From: Gillisia hiemivivida
GTDB lineage: Bacteria; Bacteroidota; Bacteroidia; Flavobacteriales; Flavobacteriaceae
NCBI RefSeq assembly: GCF_007997295.1
Contig: NZ_VORY01000022.1
Location: 1-54,353 of the forward strand
Direction: 5' to 3'
Length of the DNA stretch: 54,353 nt
Positions 1 to 7,958 of the stretch are shown here, piece by piece. The translations under genes and the position numbers were made by a program. The notes beneath the pieces were generated by a model that was given only the letters and a program-made list of their open reading frames with translations, was not told where the DNA came from and ran no database searches. Position 1 is the stretch's first letter; the number at the start of each line of letters is the position of its first letter.

Positions 1-2
1 TA

Positions 3-212
3 AAAAGTCTGGAAGGTAAAACAGAGAAACAAAAAAACCACTATAAGAAAAAAGAGCTAAAAAGATATGTTTGGGCGATAGCTAGACTTGGTGGTTGGAA
101 AGGGTATGAAAGCAAAAGACATCCAGGGATAACAACCCTATGGATAGGATTGAAATATTTTAAAGCCGCAATGGAAGGGTGGACCATTCATAAAGATATG
201 TCCACACGATAG
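3..212 (+). CDS. IS4-family transposase, C-terminal fragment (cut by window edge)
   Basis: The frame is open from the window edge to a TAG at 210-212 and encodes 69 residues of the C-terminal end of a DDE transposase. The stretch WAIARLGGWKGYESKRHPG followed by TTLWIGLKYF matches the C-terminal tail of IS4/IS50-like transposases, where a similar ARLGGW...GxxTLWxGL motif occurs. The start and the catalytic residues lie outside the window, so I cannot tell whether the element is intact. It places a mobile element immediately left of the sensory cluster. Confidence 0.75.
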   Translation, partial: KSLEGKTEKQKNHYKKKELKRYVWAIARLGGWKGYESKRHPGITTLWIGLKYFKAAMEGWTIHKDMSTR

Positions 213-640
213 GAAGTATCGGGACAGGTTGACGATAATTTGAAGATTATCATTCTCTCCCATTTTTTAATTCCAAAAGTTAAAACAACTATGGAGAAAT
301 TGTTGCTTACTAAAAAATTTTGGAACCCTGTTTGAAGTACAACGAGAGTAAAAATAATAATTTTTATTTCAAAGTAAGTGGAAGGAATTTAAAGAAAAGC
401 TTAAATACTTTACCCAAAAAGAGATTCACAAAAGTTTTAAAGAACGTATTCCCCCCAATCAATCTGTTGATAAGAGGATGTATAAATTAATTTATAATGG
501 CCTTCATTCATTTCAAACTTAAAAAGTTGGAAGAACAGCTAAAGAACCGATAAGCGTACTGCAATAATAATTTCGTAAATTTAGATTGAAAATAATTTTA
601 TGATAAGTCCATCTCAATAAAATAATAAAAAACTATCATA
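213..640. other. Intergenic stretch between IS fragment and KaiC-like gene
   Basis: This A+T-rich stretch follows the transposase stop codon. It contains one open frame without a usable start codon (about 361-522, ending GLHSFQT), which I could not assign to a family and which may be gene debris. The last 100 bases must hold the promoter of the KaiC-like gene, but I see no unambiguous promoter motif. Confidence 0.4.
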
Positions 641-2158
641 ATGGCAAAAACTTCAAAAGTAGAAATTACGGCTAAGCCCAATAAGTTACTCAAATGCCCC
701 ACCGGTATCAAAGGTTTTGACGAAATTACCGAAGGCGGGCTTCCTAAGATTGGATCCACGTTAGTTTCCGGAAATGCAGGCTCCGGGAAAACGCTTTTTG
801 GGGTTGATTTTCTAATCAAAGGCGCAACCGATTATAACGAGCCAGGGGTTCTCATGTCGTTTGAAGAGACAGAAGAAGAACTCTTTAAAAATGTGGCTTC
901 TCTCAATATGGATTTGAAAGCGCTTGTATCTCAGAAAAAGATTGTGCTCCAACATGTTATTTTAGACCGTAAAGACATTCAAGAGACCGACTTTAATCTT
1001 GAGGGGATATTCGTTCTTTTGGAAGATGCTATTGATTCTATCGGTGCCAAACGTGTTGTTTTAGATTCTATCGAATCTATCTTTGCGGGCATTACAGATT
1101 TTGGCATTCTTCGCTTAGAGATAAAAAGACTTTTTAGGTGGCTTAAAGAAAAGAAAGTCACGGCAATCTTTACGGGGGAGGCCTCAAAAACCGGATCTTA
1201 TACACGTCATGGTCTGGAGGAATACATCTCCGATTGCATTGTTCTTCTGGATAACAGAGTCAAAGACGAAATTGCCACCCGTAGAGTTCGCATAATTAAA
1301 TATCGGGGGTCTCGTCATGGAACAAGCGAATATCCCTTTGTAATAGATGATGAGGGACTGTCAGTAATTCCTATCACGTCAGCAGGACTTGAACAACCGG
1401 GCACAGACAAGCGGGTTTCATCAGGCATTCCATCGTTAGATAAATTGTTCACGGGTAAAGGTTATACCAAAGGCAGCACCATACTGGCTTCGGGAACTGC
1501 GGGCTGCGGAAAAACAAGTTTTGGGGCGGCATTCGCAGTTGAAAGTTGTAAACGTGGGGAACGCTGTCTTCTCTTATCTTATGAAGAATCGGCAGGACAA
1601 CTTACTCAAAACATGAAATCTATCGGCATTGATTTTACGCCTTGGATAAAAAAAGGGCTCTTAAAGATTGTGGCTCTAAGACCATCCTTTCTTGGTTTGG
1701 AGATGCATCTATTGACTGTTTATAAGCTCGTTGATAGTTTCAAACCAAAGTCTGTGGTGGTAGACCCATTAACAAGTCTTATTGGCGAAGGCGACGAGCG
1801 TGAAGTTGCATCGATGCTTACCCGTATGATTGACCTCTTAAAATCCAAGAGCATCACGACTTTTTTTACAAGCCTTGTTTCTGCTAATTTTAAAAGTAAT
1901 ACAAGTGGCGAAATTGGTGTTTCATCTCTAATTGACACCTGGATTGTTGTGAGAATGGTAGAAGATGATGAAGGCAGAAGACGCACCCGGGAAGTATTCA
2001 TTGTGAAATCTCGTGGCACTAACCATAATACTGATGTGCACAAATTTACTATGAGCGATGATGGAATAAGCGTGACGCCTTATGATGAATCTACTTTTAA
2101 CCGAAATGAAAAAAAGAATTTTGATAAGAATGTTGCTGAGAATAAAAAAAATAAATAA
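641..2158 (+). CDS. KaiC-like double-domain RecA ATPase
   Basis: A 505-residue protein made of two consecutive RecA/KaiC domains, close to the length of cyanobacterial KaiC. The first has a Walker A motif GNAGSGKT (44-51) and paired glutamates in SFEET (75-76). The second has GTAGCGKT (285-292) and the matching SYEES. In the second domain, where clock KaiC carries its Ser/Thr phosphorylation sites, this protein has VSSLIDT with Ser428, Ser429 and Thr433, so autophosphorylation is possible. No kaiA or kaiB is present. KaiC homologues in non-cyanobacteria are linked to stress or light signalling and not necessarily to a clock. The gene is followed after 6 bases by a cheB-like gene, suggesting co-transcription. 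Confidence 0.88.
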   Translation: MAKTSKVEITAKPNKLLKCPTGIKGFDEITEGGLPKIGSTLVSGNAGSGKTLFGVDFLIKGATDYNEPGVLMSFEETEEELFKNVASLNMDLKALVSQKKIVLQHVILDRKDIQETDFNLEGIFVLLEDAIDSIGAKRVVLDSIESIFAGITDFGILRLEIKRLFRWLKEKKVTAIFTGEASKTGSYTRHGLEEYISDCIVLLDNRVKDEIATRRVRIIKYRGSRHGTSEYPFVIDDEGLSVIPITSAGLEQPGTDKRVSSGIPSLDKLFTGKGYTKGSTILASGTAGCGKTSFGAAFAVESCKRGERCLLLSYEESAGQLTQNMKSIGIDFTPWIKKGLLKIVALRPSFLGLEMHLLTVYKLVDSFKPKSVVVDPLTSLIGEGDEREVASMLTRMIDLLKSKSITTFFTSLVSANFKSNTSGEIGVSSLIDTWIVVRMVEDDEGRRRTREVFIVKSRGTNHNTDVHKFTMSDDGISVTPYDESTFNRNEKKNFDKNVAENKKNK

Positions 2159-2164
2159 CAATCA

Positions 2165-2740
2165 ATGAAAACAGTGCAACCTATATTCATTGTTGGCATT
2201 GGTGGCTCAGCCGGAGCGCTAAACGCGTATAAGGTGCTACTGGATGCAATGCCGCTTGATACAGGTATGGCATTTGTTATTATTTCCCACATGAACCCAA
2301 CCGCCCATAGTCAGTTGGCTAAAATACTACAGAGGCACACGAAAATGTCAGTAACCGTAGCTTTTGAGGCAATGCCTATTCTTGCGAATCATGTTTACGT
2401 AATTCCTACAGACTCGGATCTTACGATGGAAAATTATAGGTTCAAAGTAATTTCACCTCGCATTAGCAGGAACAAACAGATAGATATATTTTTTATTTCC
2501 CTTGCAAGTGAAATAGGTGTGCGTGCAATAGGCATTATCCTTTCGGGATATAATGGTGATGGCACCGAGGGCTGCAGGCATATCAAAGCTAACGGAGGAA
2601 AAACCTTTGTCCAGGACAATTCTGCCGAAGTTGACCACATGCCGATTAGCGCCCAGATGGCAGGCTGTGTTGATTTCGTATTACCACTTAAAAAAATTCC
2701 AGCTAAGCTGAAAAAATTAGCAGCGGCACTTAAAACTTAG
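2165..2740 (+). CDS. cheB: CheB-like methylesterase domain protein (short)
   Basis: A 191-residue stand-alone CheB catalytic domain without receiver domain. The catalytic triad expected for protein-glutamate methylesterases is visible: Ser15 in GIGGSAGA, His42 in IISHMNP and Asp132 in GYNGDGTEG. Full CheB has an N-terminal receiver of about 120 residues, absent here. It starts 6 bases after the KaiC-like gene. No cheR, cheA or methyl-accepting receptor is visible in the window, so its substrate is unknown and a role in classical chemotaxis is doubtful. Similar orphan CheB proteins occur in flavobacterial sensory clusters with PAS kinases. Confidence 0.85.
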   Translation: MKTVQPIFIVGIGGSAGALNAYKVLLDAMPLDTGMAFVIISHMNPTAHSQLAKILQRHTKMSVTVAFEAMPILANHVYVIPTDSDLTMENYRFKVISPRISRNKQIDIFFISLASEIGVRAIGIILSGYNGDGTEGCRHIKANGGKTFVQDNSAEVDHMPISAQMAGCVDFVLPLKKIPAKLKKLAAALKT

Positions 2741-2977
2741 AAACGATTTACAAACACGAAAATATTAGTTGGGAATTAAAAGTGTGTTATTAATTAACTT
2801 TGCTATGGCTTGACTTTTTTGTGATTTAAAATCCGTTATATCGGCAAGCCTGAAATATTGTACACCATTTAGGGAACCTTGCTAAAATAAAACCTACCGA
2901 GACACTTTTATTATCTTCCCCTTCGCTTTCAGATCAACCACGGCTGTATTCTTAATATTTATAAAAAATTTTAAAAA

Positions 2978-4003
2978 ATGAAAGCACCAAAATTTATAAT
3001 TGTAGTTGGCACTTCCGCGGGCGGTATGAATGCGCTGATTGAATTTGTTTCGCAGTTGAAAGAAAATATAGATGCAGCTTTTTTTATCGTGATGCACTTA
3101 TCACGCACAAGTATCAGTGATTTTTTAGTGCATCGTCTTCAACCTCATACCTCTTTAAAATGTGAAGTAGCAAAAGAAGATGCTAAAATAGAAAAAGGGC
3201 ATATTTACGTTGCTGCACCCAATCAACATTTACTCGTTAAGAAAAATAAAATTATTCTTGGCTGGGGTCCTGAAGAAAATCGTTGGCGACCTTCCATCGA
3301 TGTATTGTTTCGTTCAGCCGCTGCCGCTTACAGTACAAGAGTTATTGGGATTGTATTAACTGGCTCACTAGATGACGGAACTACAGGTATGTTAGCCATT
3401 AAAAGAAGTGGAGGTACCTGTATGGTACAAGACCCTAACGAAGCAGAATATCCTGACATGCCCCTATCGGTTCTTAATAACATGGAAGTTGATTACTGCA
3501 TTCCGCTCCATCAAATGGGTGAGACAATTTTTGAAATTAGTCAAAATAACCCCGAAGAAATTGCTGCCCCTCAAGATGTTATTATAGAATCTGAAATTGC
3601 TGAAAGAGTAGTGGTGGATTATGAGCATGTAAAACAATTAGGCGAAAAAAGTATTTATGCCTGCCCCGATTGCGGCGGTGGATTGTGGGACATCCCAAAA
3701 CAAAATGTCGGCCTGAATGACAAAGTCGGGCAGGGAAATTCCGACCGTTACCGTTGTCATATTGGGCATTCGTATTCTGAAAAAGATTTGGTAGTGAAGC
3801 AGGGAGAAATATTAGAATCTACACTATGGATAGCTTTGCGTATTATGGAGGAACGCAGAACGCTCCTTAAGAAAATGGAAGATGATAACCAGAAAAAAGG
3901 ATTGTCTAAAATGGCATCAAGCTATCAGGAAAAAGGAGAAGATATACAATTTCATGTTGACAAGATGAAAGAAATTTTATACGCGACTCAAGACACGTTG
4001 TAA
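2978..4003 (+). CDS. cheB: CheB-like methylesterase with C-terminal zinc-ribbon-like domain
   Basis: A 341-residue protein. Residues 1-190 form a CheB methylesterase domain with Ser13 in GTSAGG, His40 in VMHLSR and the aspartate of GSLDDGTTG. The C-terminal 130 residues add CPDCGGGLW and a later RCHIGHSY, a Cys/His pattern that looks metal-binding, followed by a charged helical segment. This architecture is common for non-chemotaxis CheB homologues in Bacteroidota. It lies 237 bases after the shorter cheB-like gene, so it may have its own promoter. The two CheB domains are only moderately similar and are therefore not a recent duplication. Confidence 0.87.
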   Translation: MKAPKFIIVVGTSAGGMNALIEFVSQLKENIDAAFFIVMHLSRTSISDFLVHRLQPHTSLKCEVAKEDAKIEKGHIYVAAPNQHLLVKKNKIILGWGPEENRWRPSIDVLFRSAAAAYSTRVIGIVLTGSLDDGTTGMLAIKRSGGTCMVQDPNEAEYPDMPLSVLNNMEVDYCIPLHQMGETIFEISQNNPEEIAAPQDVIIESEIAERVVVDYEHVKQLGEKSIYACPDCGGGLWDIPKQNVGLNDKVGQGNSDRYRCHIGHSYSEKDLVVKQGEILESTLWIALRIMEERRTLLKKMEDDNQKKGLSKMASSYQEKGEDIQFHVDKMKEILYATQDTL

Positions 4004-4447
4004 ATAAAGTCTTACCTCCGAATTTTTCTAAAAGCTTAAGAATAAATTCGTCTCCTGTAAATTTTAGCTGCATTAGCTGCAGAGTGCGAATCCGATGGCT
4101 CGGCTCCTAGAATTTTTAGAATTATTTTTCCCTGAACCCTTGTGATATACTTCAATGGCCGGCAACTAGGTTCTTGTTTGTAGTTACAGAAGACTTTTCT
4201 GCAATATTCGCTTGTTTTAATTAAAGCAAGTAGCGTGACAAGACATGCGTACCTGAAGATGTAGTCTCTAAAATAACATTTTTATTAAATATCTGCTTTT
4301 TTCGAGTCCAATGGGCAATTATGCTATTTGAAATGGTTGCGTCACCCTGAGACCCGTGATAAAAAAAATTATCTAGCGTAGGAAATTGACGTATGATGGT
4401 TCTCAGCAGATTTATTGTTTTAAGAACTTCTTTTTTGCAGTGTAGTG

Positions 4448-4531
4448 CTTCCCCAGCGTAAAATTTTCGAAGCCTTGGAGAAAATTTAGCTGGGGAAGTA
4501 CGGTTCCAATTATGCGGTAGCATAATTGGAA
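4448..4531. repeat. Two adjacent inverted repeats (hairpins)
   Basis: The first is a 51-base hairpin whose outer arms are cttccccagc (4448-4457) and gctggggaag (4489-4498), with inner A+T-rich arms pairing after one bulge. The second has perfect 12-bp arms ttccaattatgc (4504-4515) and gcataattggaa (4520-4531) around a GGTA loop. Only five bases separate them. No gene ends immediately before them (the nearest ends at 4003), and neither is followed by a clean T-run in both orientations, so ordinary termination is not the obvious reading. Confidence 0.7.
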
Positions 4532-4959
4532 ACACCTACAAAAAAGTGTCCTTTTTTTGGTTCCGTTTTTTTGGACTAACAAAAAAATGAACAGTCATTA
4601 AAATTAATCAAAGCTTTATAGACCAAAGGGAGTGTTTTACAAATTCTTGGAATTACCTCAATGAGAACACAAATCGTATTAAAAACTTGCAAGGAATTAA
4701 GTTTGTTAATTACCTATAAATCAGCAACTTACAGAATACGTCAATGGTAACTTGTTTCAGGGTCTTATACCCACATAAATGAGATGCTGAAACGAGTTCA
4801 GCATGACGGAAACAATCTGTAATTAATTAGTTATAAACTACTTACTGGAAAAAAAGTGGACATACAAAAATAAATTTAAGTCTAATTTAACAAAAAATAA
4901 TTAACTAAAATCTTAATTAAAACCTTTGGCTGTAGTTTAATCCATCGTTGTTTTAAAGT

Positions 4960-5050
4960 CCTCCCCTCAGGGGAGGATTTAGGAGGGGATGAGATTCCAA
5001 TTTATTTTAACTCATTCCAACCCCAGCCCTTCCCCAAGGGAAGGGAGCAA
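4960..5050. repeat. C-rich/G-rich flavobacterial intergenic repeat
   Basis: The stretch contains cctcccctcaggggagg, an inverted repeat, and later cttccccaagggaaggg, a second one, joined by about 50 bases. Paired blocks like these are typical dispersed intergenic repeats of flavobacterial genomes. No coding potential is seen. Confidence 0.5.
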
Positions 5051-5265
5051 ATATTTATTATTATCAACGCTTCTCTAAACTAGAGCCAAACCTTTTAAAA
5101 CTAGTATTGTAAAGACTTATATGGCATTTTAAAATATTGTTATCCTAGATAAGTTGGGGATTAAGTTCAATTATTACAATGCTGAATAGCTTTTTAAACA
5201 TTACTAAAAGTGTGTTGAAGAATTATCTATTATCAAAAAAGTTTCTCTTTTTGAGATGTCCTATC

Positions 5266-5335
5266 TTTTGGCCCGCACTCAGCCGCAGTGCGGTCTAGAG
5301 GACTTCATTCGACTATTTCTCAGGATAAACTTCTC
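5266..5335. repeat. Palindromic repeat shared with 13.09 kb
   Basis: The block starts ttttggcccgcactcagc, contains agtgcgg and gaggacttc, and ends aggataaacttc. An imperfect copy occurs at about 13085-13156 with the same order of blocks. The inner gcccgcact/agtgcgg arms can form a hairpin. Both copies lie close to remnants of tRNA-Leu. Confidence 0.55.
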
Positions 5336-5354
5336 ATTTTTTTGCATTTGTAAT

Positions 5355-5413
5355 TTAATAAAAAGCTCCAGATTTCTCTAAAACTTATAGTGCTTCGAGA
5401 GGACTCGAACCTC
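5355..5413 (-). repeat. Partial copy of tRNA-Leu 3' end plus its terminator (possible attachment-site remnant)
   Basis: Read on the minus strand, this holds the T-arm part of tRNA-Leu followed by a decayed copy of its terminator. The 18 bases cgagaggactcgaacctc (5396-5413) are identical to 24472-24489 inside the intact tRNA-Leu, and the adjoining cagatttctct with its poly-A flank matches the terminator at 24428-24460. The acceptor stem and the 5' part of the tRNA are missing. Integrative elements often use a tRNA 3' end as attachment site and leave such partial copies; that use here is inference. Confidence 0.6.
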
Positions 5414-5607
5414 AATGTAATCGCAAAAGGACATTGACACACATCAAAATTTAATAACTATTAACACTTGGATGTAATATTTTGCCAATTGTGAAATTAT
5501 ATTAATATTCGTAAGTTTTTTAGTCCTAATTTAATGTTTAGCAAAAATTATCCTTGAAGACCCTACAAAGGATAGTATTTCCCCCTTAAATTTTATAGAC
5601 CACTATT

Positions 5608-6009
5608 ATGAGATATGCTATTTCTTACGTGAGTACTGCAAACATAGATTTTCAAGATCAGGATATTGCAAATATGATGATTAAAACAAAACAATTTAAT
5701 TCTGAAGAAAAAATAACAGGTATTTTGCTGTATAACGAAAGAAGTTTTTTTCAACTTATCGAGGGTGAAAAGTAAACAATTCAGAAACTGTACGAAAAGA
5801 TCAAGCAAGATTCCCGACACAAAAATATTATTAAAATCTTAGAAAAACCGGTATTCGAACCTGCCTTTGATGGTTATTTAACTGATTTCATTACCGACAC
5901 AAAGAAATTTGATGAACCTCAATTAAAACACTACTTACACTATATTGAAGTTTTAGATCCTGAATCGGAAAAGGGAATAAAACGGGTAATTGAGGTAATG
6001 ATGGCTTAA
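5608..6009 (+). pseudogene. BLUF-domain blue-light receptor interrupted by a nonsense codon
   Basis: Read through a single in-frame TAA at 5773-5775, this encodes a 133-residue BLUF protein of normal length. The first part has the conserved Tyr in ISYVST (residue 7), the Asn in KQFNSEEKITGILLY, and FFQLIEGEK with the conserved Gln, which together contact the flavin. After the stop the frame continues without shift as TIQKLYEKIKQD and then the expected BLUF C-terminus to a normal TAA at 6007-6009. Family members usually carry Glu after GEK, so one G-to-T change (GAA to TAA) explains it. It lies just upstream of two-component genes, where a light sensor would fit. Confidence 0.8.
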
Positions 6010-6293
6010 AGAAATTTTTAGATTCGCTTTAATTATTTCTTTACCTACCATGTAAAAATTTTTAACAAATTAAACTTCCTTCATATTTGTTAAAGTATAG
6101 TTAAATATTTTATATTGTGGCGTCTATCAACGGATTAACATCACGGTTTTTCCGTTAAAACGAAGCAAATGTCACTTACGGGCGATTTATCAGGATTTAC
6201 TTAAAAAAAATCGAATTTCCTGATCAAAATAAACATTCTGTTTAAGACTTTTCTGCATTCAGCGTTGGGAAAGCGATCTCAAAAATATTTAAT

Positions 6294-7478
6294 ATGGAAA
6301 GTAAAATTGATAAACATCCTAATTCATATAATGAAGAAAAAACAATGACTGCACTCGAACTGTCTGAGCAAGCATTGGAGGCAAAGGATGAGGAGAAAAA
6401 TGAAATCGCCATTAAGCTGGCAATGGCCGTAAAAGAACTCTCTTTTCAAATTGAAGAAAATGGAAAAAGAGCAGAAGAACTAATTGTTGCAAATAAAGAA
6501 CTCGCTTTTCAAAGCGCGCAAAAAGATAAACGCGCAGCAGAACTCGTTAGTGCCAACAAAGAACTTGCTTTTCAAAACGAGCAAAAAGATAAACGTGCAG
6601 CAGAACTAGATATTGCCAATAAAGAACTGGCTTTTCAAAACGAGGAAAAAGATAAACGTGCAGCAGAACTCGTAATTGCCAACAGAGAACTTGCTTTTCA
6701 AAAAGGGGAAAAGAAAAAAAGAGCTGTCGAATTAATCGATTCCAACAAAGAAGTTGACGAATTGGAAAAGAGGGTGAAAGAGCGCACTGAAGATTTAGAA
6801 TCTTTTTCATATTCTGTATCGCATGATTTGCGCACACCACTTCGTGCTATTAACGGATACGCACAAATGCTAGGAGAAGATTACGGCAATGTGCTAGATG
6901 CCGAAGGAAAAAGATTGCTAGGGGAAGTGAGAAGCAATGCAAAAAAAATGGGTGTGCTTATAGATGACCTTCTTACATTTTCCAGATTGGGTAGAAAAGG
7001 AGTTAGAAAGTCTAATGTAGAGATGAATAAGTTGATTGAAACTGTTCTTGCCGAAATTAATCAAAGCCTAGCGCATAATGCCGAAATAAGGTTTAGCAAT
7101 CTGCTTCCTGCGACAGCAGACTATATTTTATTGAGACAGGTAATCACCAACCTTCTTTCCAACGCCATAAAATATTCTTCAAAAAAAGAGAATCCGGTGA
7201 TAGAAATAAAGTCGGAGCTAAAAAACGGAGCGCTCATATATTCTGTTAGCGATAATGGTGCAGGCTTCGATATGCAATATGTAAATAAATTGTTCGGGGT
7301 GTTTCAGCGACTACATTCCGATGAAGAATTTTCAGGCACAGGAGTAGGGCTTGCAATTGTACAACGAATTATTCATAAGCACGATGGAAAAGTATGGGCT
7401 CAAGGGATAGAAGGCGAAGGCGCAACCTTCTTTTTCAGCTTACCATTTAATGAGGAAAAAACAACAGAAAACGTATAG
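6294..7478 (+). CDS. Sensor histidine kinase with repeat coiled coil (no PAS domain)
   Basis: A 394-residue cytoplasmic kinase. Residues about 20-160 form a highly charged coiled coil built from 21-residue repeats of the type ANKELAFQNEEKDKRAAEL. This is followed by a HisKA domain with the phospho-accepting His in SVSHDLRTPLRAI and an HATPase domain with the N-box NLLSNAIKYSS, DNGAGFD and GTGVGLAIV. The kinase core resembles those of phytochrome-type kinases that signal to Rcp1-like regulators, and such a regulator starts 17 bases downstream. There is no recognisable input domain, so a partner protein may supply the signal; the broken BLUF gene is immediately upstream. Confidence 0.9.
   Translation: MESKIDKHPNSYNEEKTMTALELSEQALEAKDEEKNEIAIKLAMAVKELSFQIEENGKRAEELIVANKELAFQSAQKDKRAAELVSANKELAFQNEQKDKRAAELDIANKELAFQNEEKDKRAAELVIANRELAFQKGEKKKRAVELIDSNKEVDELEKRVKERTEDLESFSYSVSHDLRTPLRAINGYAQMLGEDYGNVLDAEGKRLLGEVRSNAKKMGVLIDDLLTFSRLGRKGVRKSNVEMNKLIETVLAEINQSLAHNAEIRFSNLLPATADYILLRQVITNLLSNAIKYSSKKENPVIEIKSELKNGALIYSVSDNGAGFDMQYVNKLFGVFQRLHSDEEFSGTGVGLAIVQRIIHKHDGKVWAQGIEGEGATFFFSLPFNEEKTTENV
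6426..6752 (+). repeat. 63-bp in-frame tandem repeats inside the histidine kinase gene
   Basis: Five units begin at 6426, 6489, 6552, 6615 and 6678, with a degenerate sixth from 6741. Each has 63 bases and encodes a 21-residue coiled-coil turn with ANKELAFQ and KRAAEL as constant parts. The three central units are the most similar at DNA level, which suggests recent expansion by slippage or unequal exchange. Confidence 0.85.
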
Positions 7479-7495
7479 TTTAAATTAACCAAATT

Positions 7496-7936
7496 ATGGA
7501 ATATAATACAGTCGAAATCCTGCTCATAGAAGATAACATGAACGATGCTGAGTTGGCAATTCGTGCATTTCGCAAAGGCAATATAAGCAATAATCTTATC
7601 CACCTTAAAGACGGAGCACAAGCACTCGAGTTTCTTTTTGGAACTGGAAAGTTTGAAGGCAGGGACACTAGTATTAAACCAAAAGTAATTCTGCTCGATC
7701 TAAAAATGCCGAAAATGGATGGGCTGGAAGTACTAACTCATATAAAGGCAAACAAACTTACAAAAGCAATTCCAGTTGTGGTGCTTACTTCTTCCAAAGA
7801 GCATCCTGATATAGAACGTGCCTATTCGTTAGGTGCTAATAGTTATATTGTAAAGCCGGTTGAGTTCGATGAATTTACAAAAATCGTCGCAGACCTTGGT
7901 TTTTACTGGCTGCTGAAGAATCAACCTCCTGTTTAA
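7496..7936 (+). CDS. Rcp1-like response regulator
   Basis: A 146-residue single receiver domain without output domain. The acidic pair is in LLIEDNMND, the phosphorylated Asp in ILLDLKMPKMDG, the Ser/Thr switch in VVLTSS and the conserved Lys in YIVKPVEF. The insertion FLFGTGKFEGRD before the phosphorylation site is characteristic of regulators that pair with phytochrome-type kinases (Rcp1 group). It sits directly after the coiled-coil kinase and before the large PAS kinase and may relay phosphate between them. Confidence 0.9.
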   Translation: MEYNTVEILLIEDNMNDAELAIRAFRKGNISNNLIHLKDGAQALEFLFGTGKFEGRDTSIKPKVILLDLKMPKMDGLEVLTHIKANKLTKAIPVVVLTSSKEHPDIERAYSLGANSYIVKPVEFDEFTKIVADLGFYWLLKNQPPV

Positions 7937-7958
7937 ATAAGCAATAAATCACTAGAAA

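Larger units (their letters stand above)
4004..5607. other. 1.6-kb gene-free stretch with hairpins and flavobacterial repeats
   Basis: No convincing gene is visible. The stretch holds two adjacent strong inverted repeats (4448-4531), a short repeat of the type ctgaaacgagttcag near 4785, a C-rich/G-rich repeat (about 4960-5050), a palindromic block (5266-5335) that recurs near 13.09 kb, and a copy of the tRNA-Leu 3' end with its terminator (5355-5413). A minus-strand open frame at 4221-4535 runs through the hairpins and is not credible as a gene. Confidence 0.6.

Noticed and set aside
361-522. 50-codon open frame ending GLHSFQT
   Set aside because: It has no start codon and no recognised family; at most gene debris beside the IS element.
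4448-4498. Hairpin considered as an integron attC site
   Set aside because: The conserved terminal core sites of attC are absent and no integrase or cassette genes are near.
4221-4535. Minus-strand 104-codon open frame
   Set aside because: It runs through both strong hairpins and has no resemblance to any family; composition is that of non-coding DNA.
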